A DNA stretch of 64,000 bases from Hymenobacter tibetensis (GTDB lineage: Bacteria > Bacteroidota > Bacteroidia > Cytophagales > Hymenobacteraceae), in the NCBI RefSeq assembly GCF_022827545.1, contig NZ_CP094669.1, forward strand, positions 8,501 through 72,500, written 5' to 3'. Positions 26,079 to 34,064 of the stretch are shown in pieces (positions within the stretch are counted from its first letter, which is position 1; each line of letters starts with the position of its first letter). The position numbers and the translations under genes are program-made. The notes beneath the pieces were generated by a model. That model made no database searches. It saw only the letters and a program-made list of their open reading frames with translations, and was not told the DNA's origin.

Positions 26079-26777
26079 ATGTATTACAACTCGAGTCCTA
26101 TTTACTTTATCGTCATTCTGGCGATGCTGGCTAGCTGGTTCATTCAGTGGCGCCTGCGCAGTAAGTTCACCAAGTACTCCCAAATTGGGTTGCAGTCCAA
26201 CCTGTCGGGCAAGCAGATTGCCGAGCTTATGCTGGCCGACCACGGTATCACCGACGTGCGCGTGATTAGCACGGAAGGCCGCCTGACCGACCACTACAAC
26301 CCAGCCGATAAAACGGTAAACCTAAGCGAGGAAGTGTATGCCGAGCGGAGCGCTTCGGCGGCGGCTGTAGCTGCCCACGAATGCGGCCACGCAGTGCAAC
26401 ATGCCACTGCCTACTCGGCCCTGCAATTTCGTTCGGCTATGGTGCCAGCGTTGAGTAACGTGTCGCGCTTTATGCCCTGGATTCTGCTAGCGGGTGTGCT
26501 GATGATCAAGACGACGCTGATTCCCTTGGGCGTAGGTATCGTGCTGTTCTCGCTGACTACTATCTTCTCGTTCGTGACCTTGCCAGTGGAGTTTGATGCC
26601 TCCAACCGGGCACTGGCTTGGATTGATAAGCGGGGGATTGTGACCCCACAAGAACACGCTATGGCCAAAGATGCTCTCTGGTGGGCCGCTATGACCTACG
26701 TAGTAGCCGCTATTAGTTCCTTAGCTACGCTGCTATACTACGTCAGTATCTTTATGGGCGGCCGCGACCGTCGCTAG
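26079..26777 (+). CDS. YugP-like membrane zinc metallopeptidase
   Basis: 232 residues. An N-terminal membrane anchor precedes the metalloprotease motif AAHECGHAVQHA (HExxH, about residue 100), then membrane segments (MPWILLAGVLMIKTTLIPLGVGIVLFSLTTIF) and a second HExxH-distant Glu region (FDASNRALAW, typical of this family). Bacillus YugP and homologues are membrane zinc proteases of poorly known substrate. The matching spacing and length are normal. It has its own transcript end: a hairpin lies 47 nt after the stop. Confidence 0.9.
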   Translation: MYYNSSPIYFIVILAMLASWFIQWRLRSKFTKYSQIGLQSNLSGKQIAELMLADHGITDVRVISTEGRLTDHYNPADKTVNLSEEVYAERSASAAAVAAHECGHAVQHATAYSALQFRSAMVPALSNVSRFMPWILLAGVLMIKTTLIPLGVGIVLFSLTTIFSFVTLPVEFDASNRALAWIDKRGIVTPQEHAMAKDALWWAAMTYVVAAISSLATLLYYVSIFMGGRDRR

Positions 26778-26824
26778 AGTGCGCCGTGCAGAATACGGAT
26801 GTCCTTGTGATTGAATAGCTCAAC

Positions 26825-26857
26825 AAGCCGCCGCTTTACATCGTGAAGTGGCGGCTT
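26825..26857 (+). terminator. Hairpin terminator after the YugP-like gene
   Basis: AAGCCGCC (26825-26832) pairs with GGCGGCTT (26850-26857), extended by imperfect GCTT/AAG pairing, followed by TGTTTATT, a weak T-tract. Confidence 0.7.
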
Positions 26858-27046
26858 TGTTTATTGAGCAAAATAATGTGCTAGTAAAACTCTAAAGGCG
26901 CATAACGGCTTTGCAGAGTAGATGCCACGCCAAGTCAATCTGAATAAAGAAATACCTCCCACCGTTTTGTGCTGTATGCAGCGTAAATTAGTGGCAAAAC
27001 TCCCACAATTATCTCTCACCTCAGGCCTTCTGGCCATCCCCATCCC

Positions 27047-28207
27047 ATGCTGACCACCACCCAATCGTCTATTTTTCAACTTACTGAAGAGCAACTTGCC
27101 GTGCAAGCGGCCGCCCGCGACTTTGCTCAGTCTGAACTTTGGGACGGCGTAATTGAGCGCGACGAACACCAGAAGTTTCCCGCTGCCCAAATCAAGAAGA
27201 TGGGGGAGCTAGGCTTCATGGGCATGATGGTGAGCCCGGAGTACGGCGGCGGCGGCATGGACACCGTGAGCTATGTATTAGCCATGGAGGAAATATCGAA
27301 AGTAGATGCTTCGTGCTCCGTTATTATGTCGGTTAACAACTCCTTGGTGTGTTGGGGGCTAGAAAAATACGGTACCGAAGAGCAGAAGCAGAAATACTTG
27401 CCGCGCTTGTGCAATGGCGAAATCATTGGGGCCTTTGCCTTGTCGGAGCCCGAGGCTGGTTCTGACGCCACCAGCCAGCGTACCACTGCCGAAGACAAAG
27501 GTGACTACTACCTGCTGAACGGCACCAAGAACTGGATTACTAATGGCACCACGGCTTCAGTGTATCTGGTTATTGCGCAAACCAACCCGGAGTTGAAGCA
27601 CCGCGGTATCAACGTGCTGATTGTAGACAAAGACTCGCCGGGTTTCGTGACAGGCCCTAAGGAGAACAAGCTTGGCATCCGTGGCTCCGATACGTGCTCG
27701 TTGATGTTCAACGACGTGAAAGTGCCCAAGGAAAACCGCATTGGAGAAGACGGCTTCGGCTTCAAGTTCGCTATGCAGGTGCTGGCCGGCGGCCGGATTG
27801 GCATTGCCGCGCAGGCCTTGGGTATTGCTTCAGGTGCTTACGAACTATCGTTGAAGTACGCCAAGGAGCGTAAGGCGTTCGGGGTGCCCATCTCGCAGCA
27901 CCAGGCTATTCAATTCAAGTTGGCAGACATGGCAACCAATATTGATGCCGCTCGCTTACTGTGCTTGCAGGCTGCTTTCGATAAGGATGCCCACCAAGAT
28001 TATGCTAAGTCTGGGGCAATGGCTAAGCTGTTTGCGTCCAAAGTAGCTATGGATACAGCTGTAGAAGCAGTGCAAGTGCACGGGGGCTATGGATTTGTAA
28101 AAGAGTACCATGTGGAGCGCATGATGCGCGACGCAAAAATCACGCAGATCTACGAAGGAACTTCTGAAATCCAGAAAATTGTAATCTCGCGGGAAATATT
28201 AAAATAA
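27047..28207 (+). CDS. Acyl-CoA dehydrogenase
   Basis: 386 residues. All family signatures appear: GFMGMMVSPEYGGGGMDTVSY, FALSEPEAGSDATSQRTTAE (FAD and substrate binding), NGTKNWITNG, then ERKAFGVPISQHQAIQFKLADMAT and the C-terminal QVHGGYGFVKEYHVERMMRDAKITQIYEGTSEI, which contains the catalytic-base Glu (GTSEIQ region). It oxidises an acyl-CoA to the enoyl-CoA, passing electrons to ETF. It resembles short- or branched-chain types but the substrate cannot be decided from sequence. A strong terminator and an AraC regulator gene follow. Confidence 0.95.
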   Translation: MLTTTQSSIFQLTEEQLAVQAAARDFAQSELWDGVIERDEHQKFPAAQIKKMGELGFMGMMVSPEYGGGGMDTVSYVLAMEEISKVDASCSVIMSVNNSLVCWGLEKYGTEEQKQKYLPRLCNGEIIGAFALSEPEAGSDATSQRTTAEDKGDYYLLNGTKNWITNGTTASVYLVIAQTNPELKHRGINVLIVDKDSPGFVTGPKENKLGIRGSDTCSLMFNDVKVPKENRIGEDGFGFKFAMQVLAGGRIGIAAQALGIASGAYELSLKYAKERKAFGVPISQHQAIQFKLADMATNIDAARLLCLQAAFDKDAHQDYAKSGAMAKLFASKVAMDTAVEAVQVHGGYGFVKEYHVERMMRDAKITQIYEGTSEIQKIVISREILK

Positions 28208-28240
28208 CGGCGAATAGTTTAAAAGTGAGAATTGTTGCAC

Positions 28241-28276
28241 AAAACCCAGCTATTATTTAGCTGGGTTTTCGTTTTT
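28241..28276 (+). terminator. Intrinsic terminator of the acyl-CoA dehydrogenase gene
   Basis: A perfect 10-bp stem AAAACCCAGC/GCTGGGTTTT (28241-28250 with 28260-28269), 9-nt loop, then CGTTTTT. It isolates the dehydrogenase from the regulator gene 120 nt downstream. Confidence 0.93.
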
Positions 28277-28362
28277 GTGAATTTTTATATCTTATTTTGC
28301 ATTACATTAGCCCGGCCGACCCGTGTACCAGGATAATCATAGAACACAACCACCCATAGAAG

Positions 28363-29286
28363 ATGGAAGATTATAATAAAGTGATAGAGTCGCTAGGTGT
28401 GCGATACATCAAAGCGAAAAACTTGGTGTTGCAGCAGCCCTTCACGGTGCGCAACAACTATGATGTTGGCAACAATCTAATCTTGTTGCACAAGGGACGT
28501 ATTACCTTTGGTGATGAGGAGCAGGTAGTGGAGGAAGGCGAAATGCTCTTCATTCCTGGTGGTCGCGCTACCAAGGTGAACTACGGCGAGTCGGCGGGAA
28601 AGGTCATCACCAACGATGACATGATCAGCAACAAAGACAAGTTCTTCCACTCCAACACCGACCTGGATTTGATCGGGGATGCCGAAGAAAGTCACTCGTT
28701 TGTGAGCTTCGAGGCCAAGGTGTTCGACTCTGTGAACTTCTTCTCGTCGCTGGACGTGCCGGCGTTCTTGATTTCCAACAACTCAAAGCTGGCTAACCTC
28801 ATCATTAAGGTAGTAGAGGAAAGCTTGCAGGAGTTGCCCGGCCGGGAGCGTCTTATCACCATCTACACCGAGAACATTGTGGTGGAGATTGTGCGCTATA
28901 TCCTGAAGAACAAGATGTTCGTGGAGCAGCTAGCTACTAACAGCACTTACTTCAAGGACCCACGCCTCATTGACTTGTTCAACTACATCAAGGAGAACAT
29001 TGGTGGCGACCTGTCCAACAAAGTTCTGAGCAACGTAGCCAACGTGAGCGAGGACTATGTAGGCCAGTACTTCAAAATGCTGACCGGTATCAACCCGCAG
29101 GACTACATCGAGTACCAGCGTATGGAGCGTGCTGTATTCTTGCTGCGTACCACCAAGAAGAGCATCCGCGACATCGGCAAAGAAGTGGGTTACAAAGACA
29201 CGGCATACTTCTGCCGCCGCTTCAAGATGATGTTTGGTATTCCAGCCGGCAAAATGCGCCGTCGGGAATCTGCTATGAACATCTAG
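28363..29286 (+). CDS. AraC-family transcriptional regulator
   Basis: 307 residues. The first about 110 form a cupin-like sensing domain (NLILLHKGRITFGDEEQVVEEGEMLFIPGGRATKV). The C-terminal 100 residues hold two helix-turn-helix units: first KVLSNVANVSEDYVGQYFKMLTG, second IRDIGKEVGYKDTAYFCRRFKMMFG, the AraC signature, and it ends PAGKMRRR. The ligand is unknown. Position after the acyl-CoA dehydrogenase invites the idea of shared regulation, but the terminator between them shows separate transcripts. A bidirectional terminator follows. Confidence 0.93.
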   Translation: MEDYNKVIESLGVRYIKAKNLVLQQPFTVRNNYDVGNNLILLHKGRITFGDEEQVVEEGEMLFIPGGRATKVNYGESAGKVITNDDMISNKDKFFHSNTDLDLIGDAEESHSFVSFEAKVFDSVNFFSSLDVPAFLISNNSKLANLIIKVVEESLQELPGRERLITIYTENIVVEIVRYILKNKMFVEQLATNSTYFKDPRLIDLFNYIKENIGGDLSNKVLSNVANVSEDYVGQYFKMLTGINPQDYIEYQRMERAVFLLRTTKKSIRDIGKEVGYKDTAYFCRRFKMMFGIPAGKMRRRESAMNI

Positions 29287-29328
29287 TGTAACCTAGATTC
29301 AAGCTTGTACCGCAGGGTTTCAAACGCA

Positions 29329-29362
29329 AAGGCCCCGCGTTGCTTCGGCAGCGCGGGGCCTT
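29329..29362. terminator. Bidirectional terminator between the AraC gene and the GGGP synthase gene
   Basis: A 15-bp stem (29329-29343 with 29348-29362, core GGCCCCGCG/CGCGGGGCC, one wobble) with TTCG loop sits between convergent genes; short T-rich stretches flank it. Confidence 0.9.
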
Positions 29363-29401
29363 GTTGTGTCTGGCGTAAGGCGAATTGTTGCGCATGGTGG
29401 G

Positions 29402-30178
29402 TTAAGCCACATCCACGTTGTTGAAGCTTTGCACCACTTGCGATACGTGTTCTAAAAACCCTGGCTCTTTCTCTATGTGGTTGCCTACCACAATAACGTC
29501 GGCCCCAGCAGAAAGAGCCGCGTGGGCTTTATCAACCGTGTTAATGCCACCACCAACAATCAGGGGCAACTCCACGGCTTGGCGCACAGCCTGAACCATA
29601 GCCGACGACACGGGGTAAAGCGCACCACTACCACCATCGAGGTAAATCAAACGCAGACCGAGTAGCTCACCTGCCATAGCGGTGCAGGCCGCAATAGTGG
29701 GCTTGTCGTAGGGCAGAGGAGTGGTGCCGCTCATGTAGCTAGCAGTGGTTTGCCTGCCCGTGTCAACGAGCATGTAGCCGGTGGGTAATACCTGCAAATT
29801 GCTCTGGCGCAACAAAGGCGCCGCAAGTACATGTTGCCCAATCAAGAACTCTGGGTTGCGTCCCGAAATCAAGGAAAGCAGCAGAATACCATCGGCTTGC
29901 GCATCGAGGTGCAAACTGTGGCTTGGAAAAAGCAAAACGGGTACGGCTGATTGGCTCTTCAATAAACGAATGAGGGCAGCCTGGTGAGAACTCATCACCA
30001 AACTGCCACCCACAAAAAAGTAATCAACGGTATGTTGTGTACTTAGCTCTAAAATCCGCTGACAGCTAGTTTCATCCAGATTATCAGGGTCAAGGAGCAC
30101 AGCCAACGACTTGTGGCCGAGCTTATAGCGTTTAGTTAGAGCGTCATAGAGGCTGGTGAGGCGCATTCGCGTCGTCAT
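29402..30178 (-). CDS. Geranylgeranylglyceryl/heptaprenylglyceryl phosphate synthase-like protein
   Basis: 258 residues from the ATG at 30178; the ATG at 30166 is also possible. A TIM barrel of the GGGPS/PcrB family: LAVLLDPDNLD, then FVGGSLVMSS, LFPSHS, LPTGYMLVDTG, RLIYLDGGSGA, LIVGGGINT and DVIVVGNHIEKEP, where the phosphate-binding Gly loops are. It joins a prenyl diphosphate to glycerol-1-phosphate, an archaeal-type lipid step that also occurs in Bacteroidota and Firmicutes. The start overlaps the end of the upstream membrane protein gene by 35 nt, so it is in an operon with it. Confidence 0.9.
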   Translation of the reverse strand: MTTRMRLTSLYDALTKRYKLGHKSLAVLLDPDNLDETSCQRILELSTQHTVDYFFVGGSLVMSSHQAALIRLLKSQSAVPVLLFPSHSLHLDAQADGILLLSLISGRNPEFLIGQHVLAAPLLRQSNLQVLPTGYMLVDTGRQTTASYMSGTTPLPYDKPTIAACTAMAGELLGLRLIYLDGGSGALYPVSSAMVQAVRQAVELPLIVGGGINTVDKAHAALSAGADVIVVGNHIEKEPGFLEHVSQVVQSFNNVDVA

Positions 30179-30908
30179 CGTGAAAGGTAAAGTCGATGTC
30201 CCGGGTTTCCGGCTCCCGAGTAGGAGTGTCCGCAAGGTCGGGATTTTTGAACATCGGCAGATACTCTCCCATTTTTTTAGCTACCACTGCCATCAGCACG
30301 GCCGTTGCTTGTGCCACCAGCATCTTGCCCGTATCCGACTGCAAGAACGAGCGGAAAGTATCGGCTACAATAGAAGAAGCGCCTTCTGAGTGGTCGTCCT
30401 CCTCGTAATAATGCGGCCGCGAGTGTACCGCTGGTATAGAACGAGGGGAGTCGAACTCCAGGGGCCGAAATGGGTCGGAATCAAGGTCAGCTGTTTCCGT
30501 GTGGTAGACATCTGGGGCAATGTGAGCACGTTCCGAGGCAGGTGCTTGGTGGCCCCGGTCGGCATGGTGGCCTCTGCTACCAAAGCCTAAGTCGTCGTTA
30601 ACTGCTAGATCAGCGCCAGGAGCACCTTTGCGCAGCGCGCGGGCCGAGCGTTGGGTGCGCGGGCCGCTGCTTAGCTCACGCTCATGCTTGGGCTTATATT
30701 TCTTGTATTTCTTGGGGCCACTAAACACCTTGGAAATCAGCCAGACTCCACTTAATACACCCGCGCCAATAGCAACGTACTTGCTTATTTGCTGGGTCTT
30801 TACTTTAATTTCTTCTACCTCACCCATGAGGGCGCGTTCGTATTCCAGCTTCTGGCGTTCCAGAAACTCTTTCTCGTCTTCAAACAAGGGGTTGGTTGGT
30901 TCGGCCAT
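30144..30908 (-). CDS. Membrane-associated protein with long charged linker
   Basis: 254 residues. An N-terminal acidic coiled part (EKEFLERQKLEYERALMGEVEEIKVKTQQIS) runs into one membrane helix (KYVAIGAGVLSGVWLISKVF), a basic stretch, a disordered Ser/His/Asp-rich linker (residues 80-180) and a second hydrophobic segment (KMLVAQATAVLMAVVAKKMGEY), ending in an acidic tail. I do not recognise a family. The arrangement is like envelope-tethered adaptor proteins. The holin-like gene starts immediately upstream (6 nt gap) and the GGGPS gene overlaps its end, indicating one transcript. Confidence 0.7.
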   Translation of the reverse strand: MAEPTNPLFEDEKEFLERQKLEYERALMGEVEEIKVKTQQISKYVAIGAGVLSGVWLISKVFSGPKKYKKYKPKHERELSSGPRTQRSARALRKGAPGADLAVNDDLGFGSRGHHADRGHQAPASERAHIAPDVYHTETADLDSDPFRPLEFDSPRSIPAVHSRPHYYEEDDHSEGASSIVADTFRSFLQSDTGKMLVAQATAVLMAVVAKKMGEYLPMFKNPDLADTPTREPETRDIDFTFHDDDANAPHQPL

Positions 30909-30914
30909 GTTGAG

Positions 30915-31301
30915 TTAGGCTTGACGTTTGTCGGATTTGTAAATCGTGTTGTTGAGCAACTTGTCGGCCAAGCCTTGGAACAGCTTTTTATCGACGCCCA
31001 CCACAAAAATGATGAGTAGCACCAGATAGAAAGCTGCTACAATACCAAAGCCCCAAAAGGGACTGTCCAGTACATCGTTGAGCAACAAGGCTACAAACAA
31101 ATTCAAGAAGATGAAAAACAGCAGGCCGATAGCCGCCAGCGATACGCCGTGGACTGTGCCTACAAAAGCCGATTTCACCTTTTCCTGCGTTTCCAACCGC
31201 ACCAAATCAATGCGCGTATCGAGGTAGCCTTTCAGGTTGCCGATGATGTTATCGGTGCGTGGCGTTTTAGTTGAGTCGTCTTCGTCGTTGAAAAGGCTCA
31301 T
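30915..31301 (-). CDS. Phage-holin superfamily (Holin-X-like) membrane protein
   Basis: 128 residues. The N-terminus is acidic (MSLFNDEDDSTKTPR), followed by an amphipathic helix (YLDTRIDLVRLETQEKVKSAFVG) and two membrane helices (HGVSLAAIGLLFFIFLNLFVALLL and FGIVAAFYLVLLIIFVVGVDKKLF), a pattern shared with the Actinobacterial-Holin-X/phage-holin family found in many chromosomes. No phage genes lie nearby, so it is probably a cellular membrane protein, not a lysis protein. First gene of the three-gene transcript leading to the GGGPS-like enzyme. Confidence 0.75.
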   Translation of the reverse strand: MSLFNDEDDSTKTPRTDNIIGNLKGYLDTRIDLVRLETQEKVKSAFVGTVHGVSLAAIGLLFFIFLNLFVALLLNDVLDSPFWGFGIVAAFYLVLLIIFVVGVDKKLFQGLADKLLNNTIYKSDKRQA

Positions 31302-31448
31302 ATGAAGGAGAAGATTTGCGGAAAATCATGTTACCAAAGCAGGTCCTGAAAACAGCGGCCATAACCAAGTTTTCAGATAGCACATTCATACGGGAAAGGC
31401 GGCTTCTTGTCTGAATTCTGCCGTACTTTTACCTACTACCATCATCCC

Positions 31449-32588
31449 TTGAGTCAGAATCACTACCACGTACTCGGGGTTTCGGCTACCGCCGCTGCCC
31501 ACGATATAAAGCTAGCCTACAAGCGGTTAGCCGTGCAGCTGCACCCTGATAAGCACGGCGGCAACCCTATATATGAGGAGCGGTTTAAGGCAGTGGCGGT
31601 GGCCTATCAGATCTTAAACGACCCCGCTCGCCGCGCCGCTTATGACCAGCAACTACGGCAAATAGAGCAACGCGCAGCCGAAGCGCGTCGGCAACAAGAG
31701 TACCGAGTGCAGGGCCAGCATGTGTACGGAGTGCCCATGCCCCCGCCCGCCCCGCTGCGCACCCGGCCGCCTGCTGGCTCAGCGGAAAGGCACTACCGCT
31801 CCATCCCGAAACAACGCAAGTTTACGCGCCGCGACTACGTGCTTACGTTTAGCGTAATGGCGGGCATCCTCTTCTTTTTCCTGCTGGTAAAACTGGTCAT
31901 GGACCACGTAACGGCCGTGAGCAATTATGAAGATGGGTTGGCCGCCTACAAGAACCGCAAGTGGGAAACCGCCATTGGCTACTTCACAGAAGCGCTGCAC
32001 TTCAAGCCAGAATATAAAGAAGCGCTAAAAAGGAGAGCTGAAATCGAGCAGCTCGTAAACCACAACTACCGCAGTGCCAGTGCCGACTATACTGCCGCGT
32101 TGCGCGAAACCAGCCGGCGCACCGAGAAAGCAACGCTGCTGTACCGGTTGGCGCAGTGCCAAGTGCAGCTGGGCCAGGTAGCAAGCGCTGAGCGTAATCT
32201 AACCCAAGCCCTGACGCTGGATTCGTTGCAAACCGGCGCGTGGCTGGCTCGGGGCGAGGTGCGGCTATTCGAGCAACGGCGCTTTCCCGGCGCTGTACGT
32301 GACTTCACCACAGGGTTGCGTTTGCGGTCCATGATGGGCCGCTCGGTACCGGTGAAATATCTCACGTACCGTGGGTTGGCGTATTATAAGATGCAGGACC
32401 TGACTCTAGCTCGTCAAGACTACCGGCAAGTGCTGGAAACGAACCCCAGCAACGGGCAGGTCCATTTCCTGTTAGGACGAGTGGCGCAGCAAGAAGGAAA
32501 CGACCCCGCGGCCTGCGAGTTCTTCCGCCGAGCCGTCCTGCTGGGATACTTGTACGCCGATGAAGCCCGCCAGCAAAATTGCCCCTAG
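31449..32588 (+). CDS. DnaJ-domain, transmembrane, TPR protein
   Basis: 379 residues from a TTG at 31449; a TTG at 31407 would add 14 residues, but a promoter-like TACTTTTA at about 31424-31431 lies inside that extension, which favours 31449. The J domain comes first (QNHYHVLGVSATAAAHDIKLAYKRLAVQLHPDKHGG, with HPD), then a Pro/Arg linker, one membrane helix (VLTFSVMAGILFFFLLVKLVM), then TPR repeats to the C-terminus. J-proteins stimulate Hsp70 (DnaK); the TPR part probably recognises a partner on the far side of the membrane or at the surface. Gene is bounded by a terminator at 32658. Confidence 0.82.
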   Translation: MSQNHYHVLGVSATAAAHDIKLAYKRLAVQLHPDKHGGNPIYEERFKAVAVAYQILNDPARRAAYDQQLRQIEQRAAEARRQQEYRVQGQHVYGVPMPPPAPLRTRPPAGSAERHYRSIPKQRKFTRRDYVLTFSVMAGILFFFLLVKLVMDHVTAVSNYEDGLAAYKNRKWETAIGYFTEALHFKPEYKEALKRRAEIEQLVNHNYRSASADYTAALRETSRRTEKATLLYRLAQCQVQLGQVASAERNLTQALTLDSLQTGAWLARGEVRLFEQRRFPGAVRDFTTGLRLRSMMGRSVPVKYLTYRGLAYYKMQDLTLARQDYRQVLETNPSNGQVHFLLGRVAQQEGNDPAACEFFRRAVLLGYLYADEARQQNCP

Positions 32589-32657
32589 GCAGTTCTACAC
32601 TCTTAGGGCAAGGATTTCCTGTACAACCGCAAGCAGCCAGCGTAGGAGCAACAAAAT

Positions 32658-32690
32658 AAAAGCGCTTTCCCGGTAAGGGAAAGCGCTTTT
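32658..32690. terminator. Bidirectional terminator between the DnaJ-TPR and fasciclin genes
   Basis: A perfect 14-bp stem AAAAGCGCTTTCCC/GGGAAAGCGCTTTT (32658-32671 with 32677-32690), 5-nt loop, A and T tracts on both sides. Confidence 0.92.
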
Positions 32691-32747
32691 CATAGATAGT
32701 AAGTGGTAACGATGGTCCAGATCTACCACCCAACGTAGCCGTACCAG

Positions 32748-33320
32748 TTAGGGCATCAACACTTTGTCGATAACGTGAATCACGCCGTTGCTCTGGATAA
32801 CGTCGTAAGTTGAAATAGTAGATACGCCACCTTTCTCGTCAACGAGCACCACGTTCTTTGGGCCGTTCATCATGGCCTTGAGGGTGCCGCCGCTTACGGT
32901 TTTCAACGACGCAGTGCCTTTACCAGCCTTGATGGCCGCCATAATTTTGTCGGCCGTCATGTTGCCGGCTACCACGTGGTAGGTGAGGATTTTGGTGAGG
33001 GTTGCTTTGCTCTCAGGCTTCACCAGTGTTTCAACTGTACCGGCTGGCAGCGCGCTGAAGGCTGCATTGGTGGGAGCGAAAACGGTGAATGGGCCTTTGC
33101 CCTGAAGGGTTTCCACGAGGCCGGCAGCCTTCACGGCAGCTACCAAAGTGGTGTGGTCGGCTGAGTTTACAGCATTTTCCACAATATTCTTATTCGGGTA
33201 CATAGCTTTGCCACCTACCGATACGGTACCGGGCGTCATGGCAGCTTGAGCAGAGGCCGAAGTAGCACTAGCGGCACCCAACAGGGCTATCAGAGCAAAT
33301 GAAAGCAGGTTTTTCTTCAT
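32748..33320 (-). CDS. Secreted fasciclin-domain protein
   Basis: 190 residues. A signal peptide ([26 protein letters not shown], cleavage after AQA) leads into one fasciclin (FAS1) domain: [34 protein letters not shown], then [12 protein letters not shown], and [13 protein letters not shown] at the end, with the H1 and H2 motifs. It is probably exported, with a role in adhesion or surface structure. FAS1 domains in bacteria are known in adhesion and in many predicted surface proteins; the ligand here is unknown. A strong terminator follows on both strands' flanks. Confidence 0.92.
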   Translation of the reverse strand: MKKNLLSFALIALLGAASATSASAQAAMTPGTVSVGGKAMYPNKNIVENAVNSADHTTLVAAVKAAGLVETLQGKGPFTVFAPTNAAFSALPAGTVETLVKPESKATLTKILTYHVVAGNMTADKIMAAIKAGKGTASLKTVSGGTLKAMMNGPKNVVLVDEKGGVSTISTYDVIQSNGVIHVIDKVLMP

Positions 33321-33561
33321 GGTGAAGTCGAAGGAGGACGTGTGGTGAAGTTATTTGAAGGCATCTACGCCTGAGCTTCGCTCCTTGGATTTATTGCACC
33401 CTAAAAATATTTTATGTGCTCTATTTAGTGAGGAACTTCACTACCATCTGCTTTGCACGGTCGAGTTTGCATTCGGTAGGTGCAGCTCAGCGTTTTATGA
33501 GACAGATACCAGCAACCACACCCAACTAAATGCAGGGTATAACGCATAACTTCTGCAACGC
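33321..33561. other. Non-coding region upstream of the fasciclin gene
   Basis: Holds the promoter region of the minus-strand fasciclin gene (AT-rich around 33400-33420) and no convincing gene. A 64-codon plus-strand open frame at 33355-33549 has no coding features. Confidence 0.4.
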
Positions 33562-33598
33562 AAAACGCCCGACCTGCAACAAGCAGGTCGGGCGTTTT
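33562..33598 (-). terminator. Terminator of the 33.6 kb gene
   Basis: A perfect 16-bp stem AAAACGCCCGACCTGC/GCAGGTCGGGCGTTTT (33562-33577 with 33583-33598), 5-nt loop; minus strand continues with T-rich bases. Confidence 0.92.
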
Positions 33599-33626
33599 CA
33601 AGAGGATAAGAAGCGTAGTTCGGAAG

Positions 33627-33899
33627 CTAGTTTAGCCACACAGTGAGCAGCACTTCAAACCGGTGGGGTGCAAAAGCATTGTAAAAAGGAGCTTCGCCTT
33701 GGAAACCTAATACGTGTACCAAAGCCATGCCTTCGGTGCGCGAATCAACTACCCGCACGGGGTAGAGGCGGTCCTTTTCTGGCCAATCGCCTACGTGGTT
33801 GTAGGGGCGCTGGCTGTCGTCTACGCAACGAGCGTAATCAACAAAGGGAGCGTGCCGAGTGGCTTCGGCGAGGGTCAGGTTGTCTACTTCGTATGCCAT
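33627..33899 (-). CDS. Conserved hypothetical protein, 90 aa
   Basis: 90 residues, MAYEVDNLTLAEATRHAP then DYARCVDDSQRPYNHVG, MALVHVLGFQGEAPFYNAFAPHRFEVLLTVWLN. The charged, compact globular pattern and its own terminator suggest a real, expressed, cytoplasmic gene. I do not recognise the family. Confidence 0.6.
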   Translation of the reverse strand: MAYEVDNLTLAEATRHAPFVDYARCVDDSQRPYNHVGDWPEKDRLYPVRVVDSRTEGMALVHVLGFQGEAPFYNAFAPHRFEVLLTVWLN

Positions 33900-34064
33900 A
33901 AGCTCTTTTACAAAAAGCGTCCAGATTTGATTCAGAAGGAGGGCCGAAAAATGACGTTTGACGGCCAGTGCAAGGTTCAGGAATGGGTAATATAAGCGGT
34001 TTGAATTTTCATGCCCAAAGACAGCCTGTTAATTTATTGGTTGGCCCTCGGACAAGCCCATTCT

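Noticed and set aside
33355..33549. Small plus-strand frame upstream of the fasciclin gene
   Set aside because: No hydrophobic segment, motif or codon character; the region looks like promoter and leader of the minus-strand gene.
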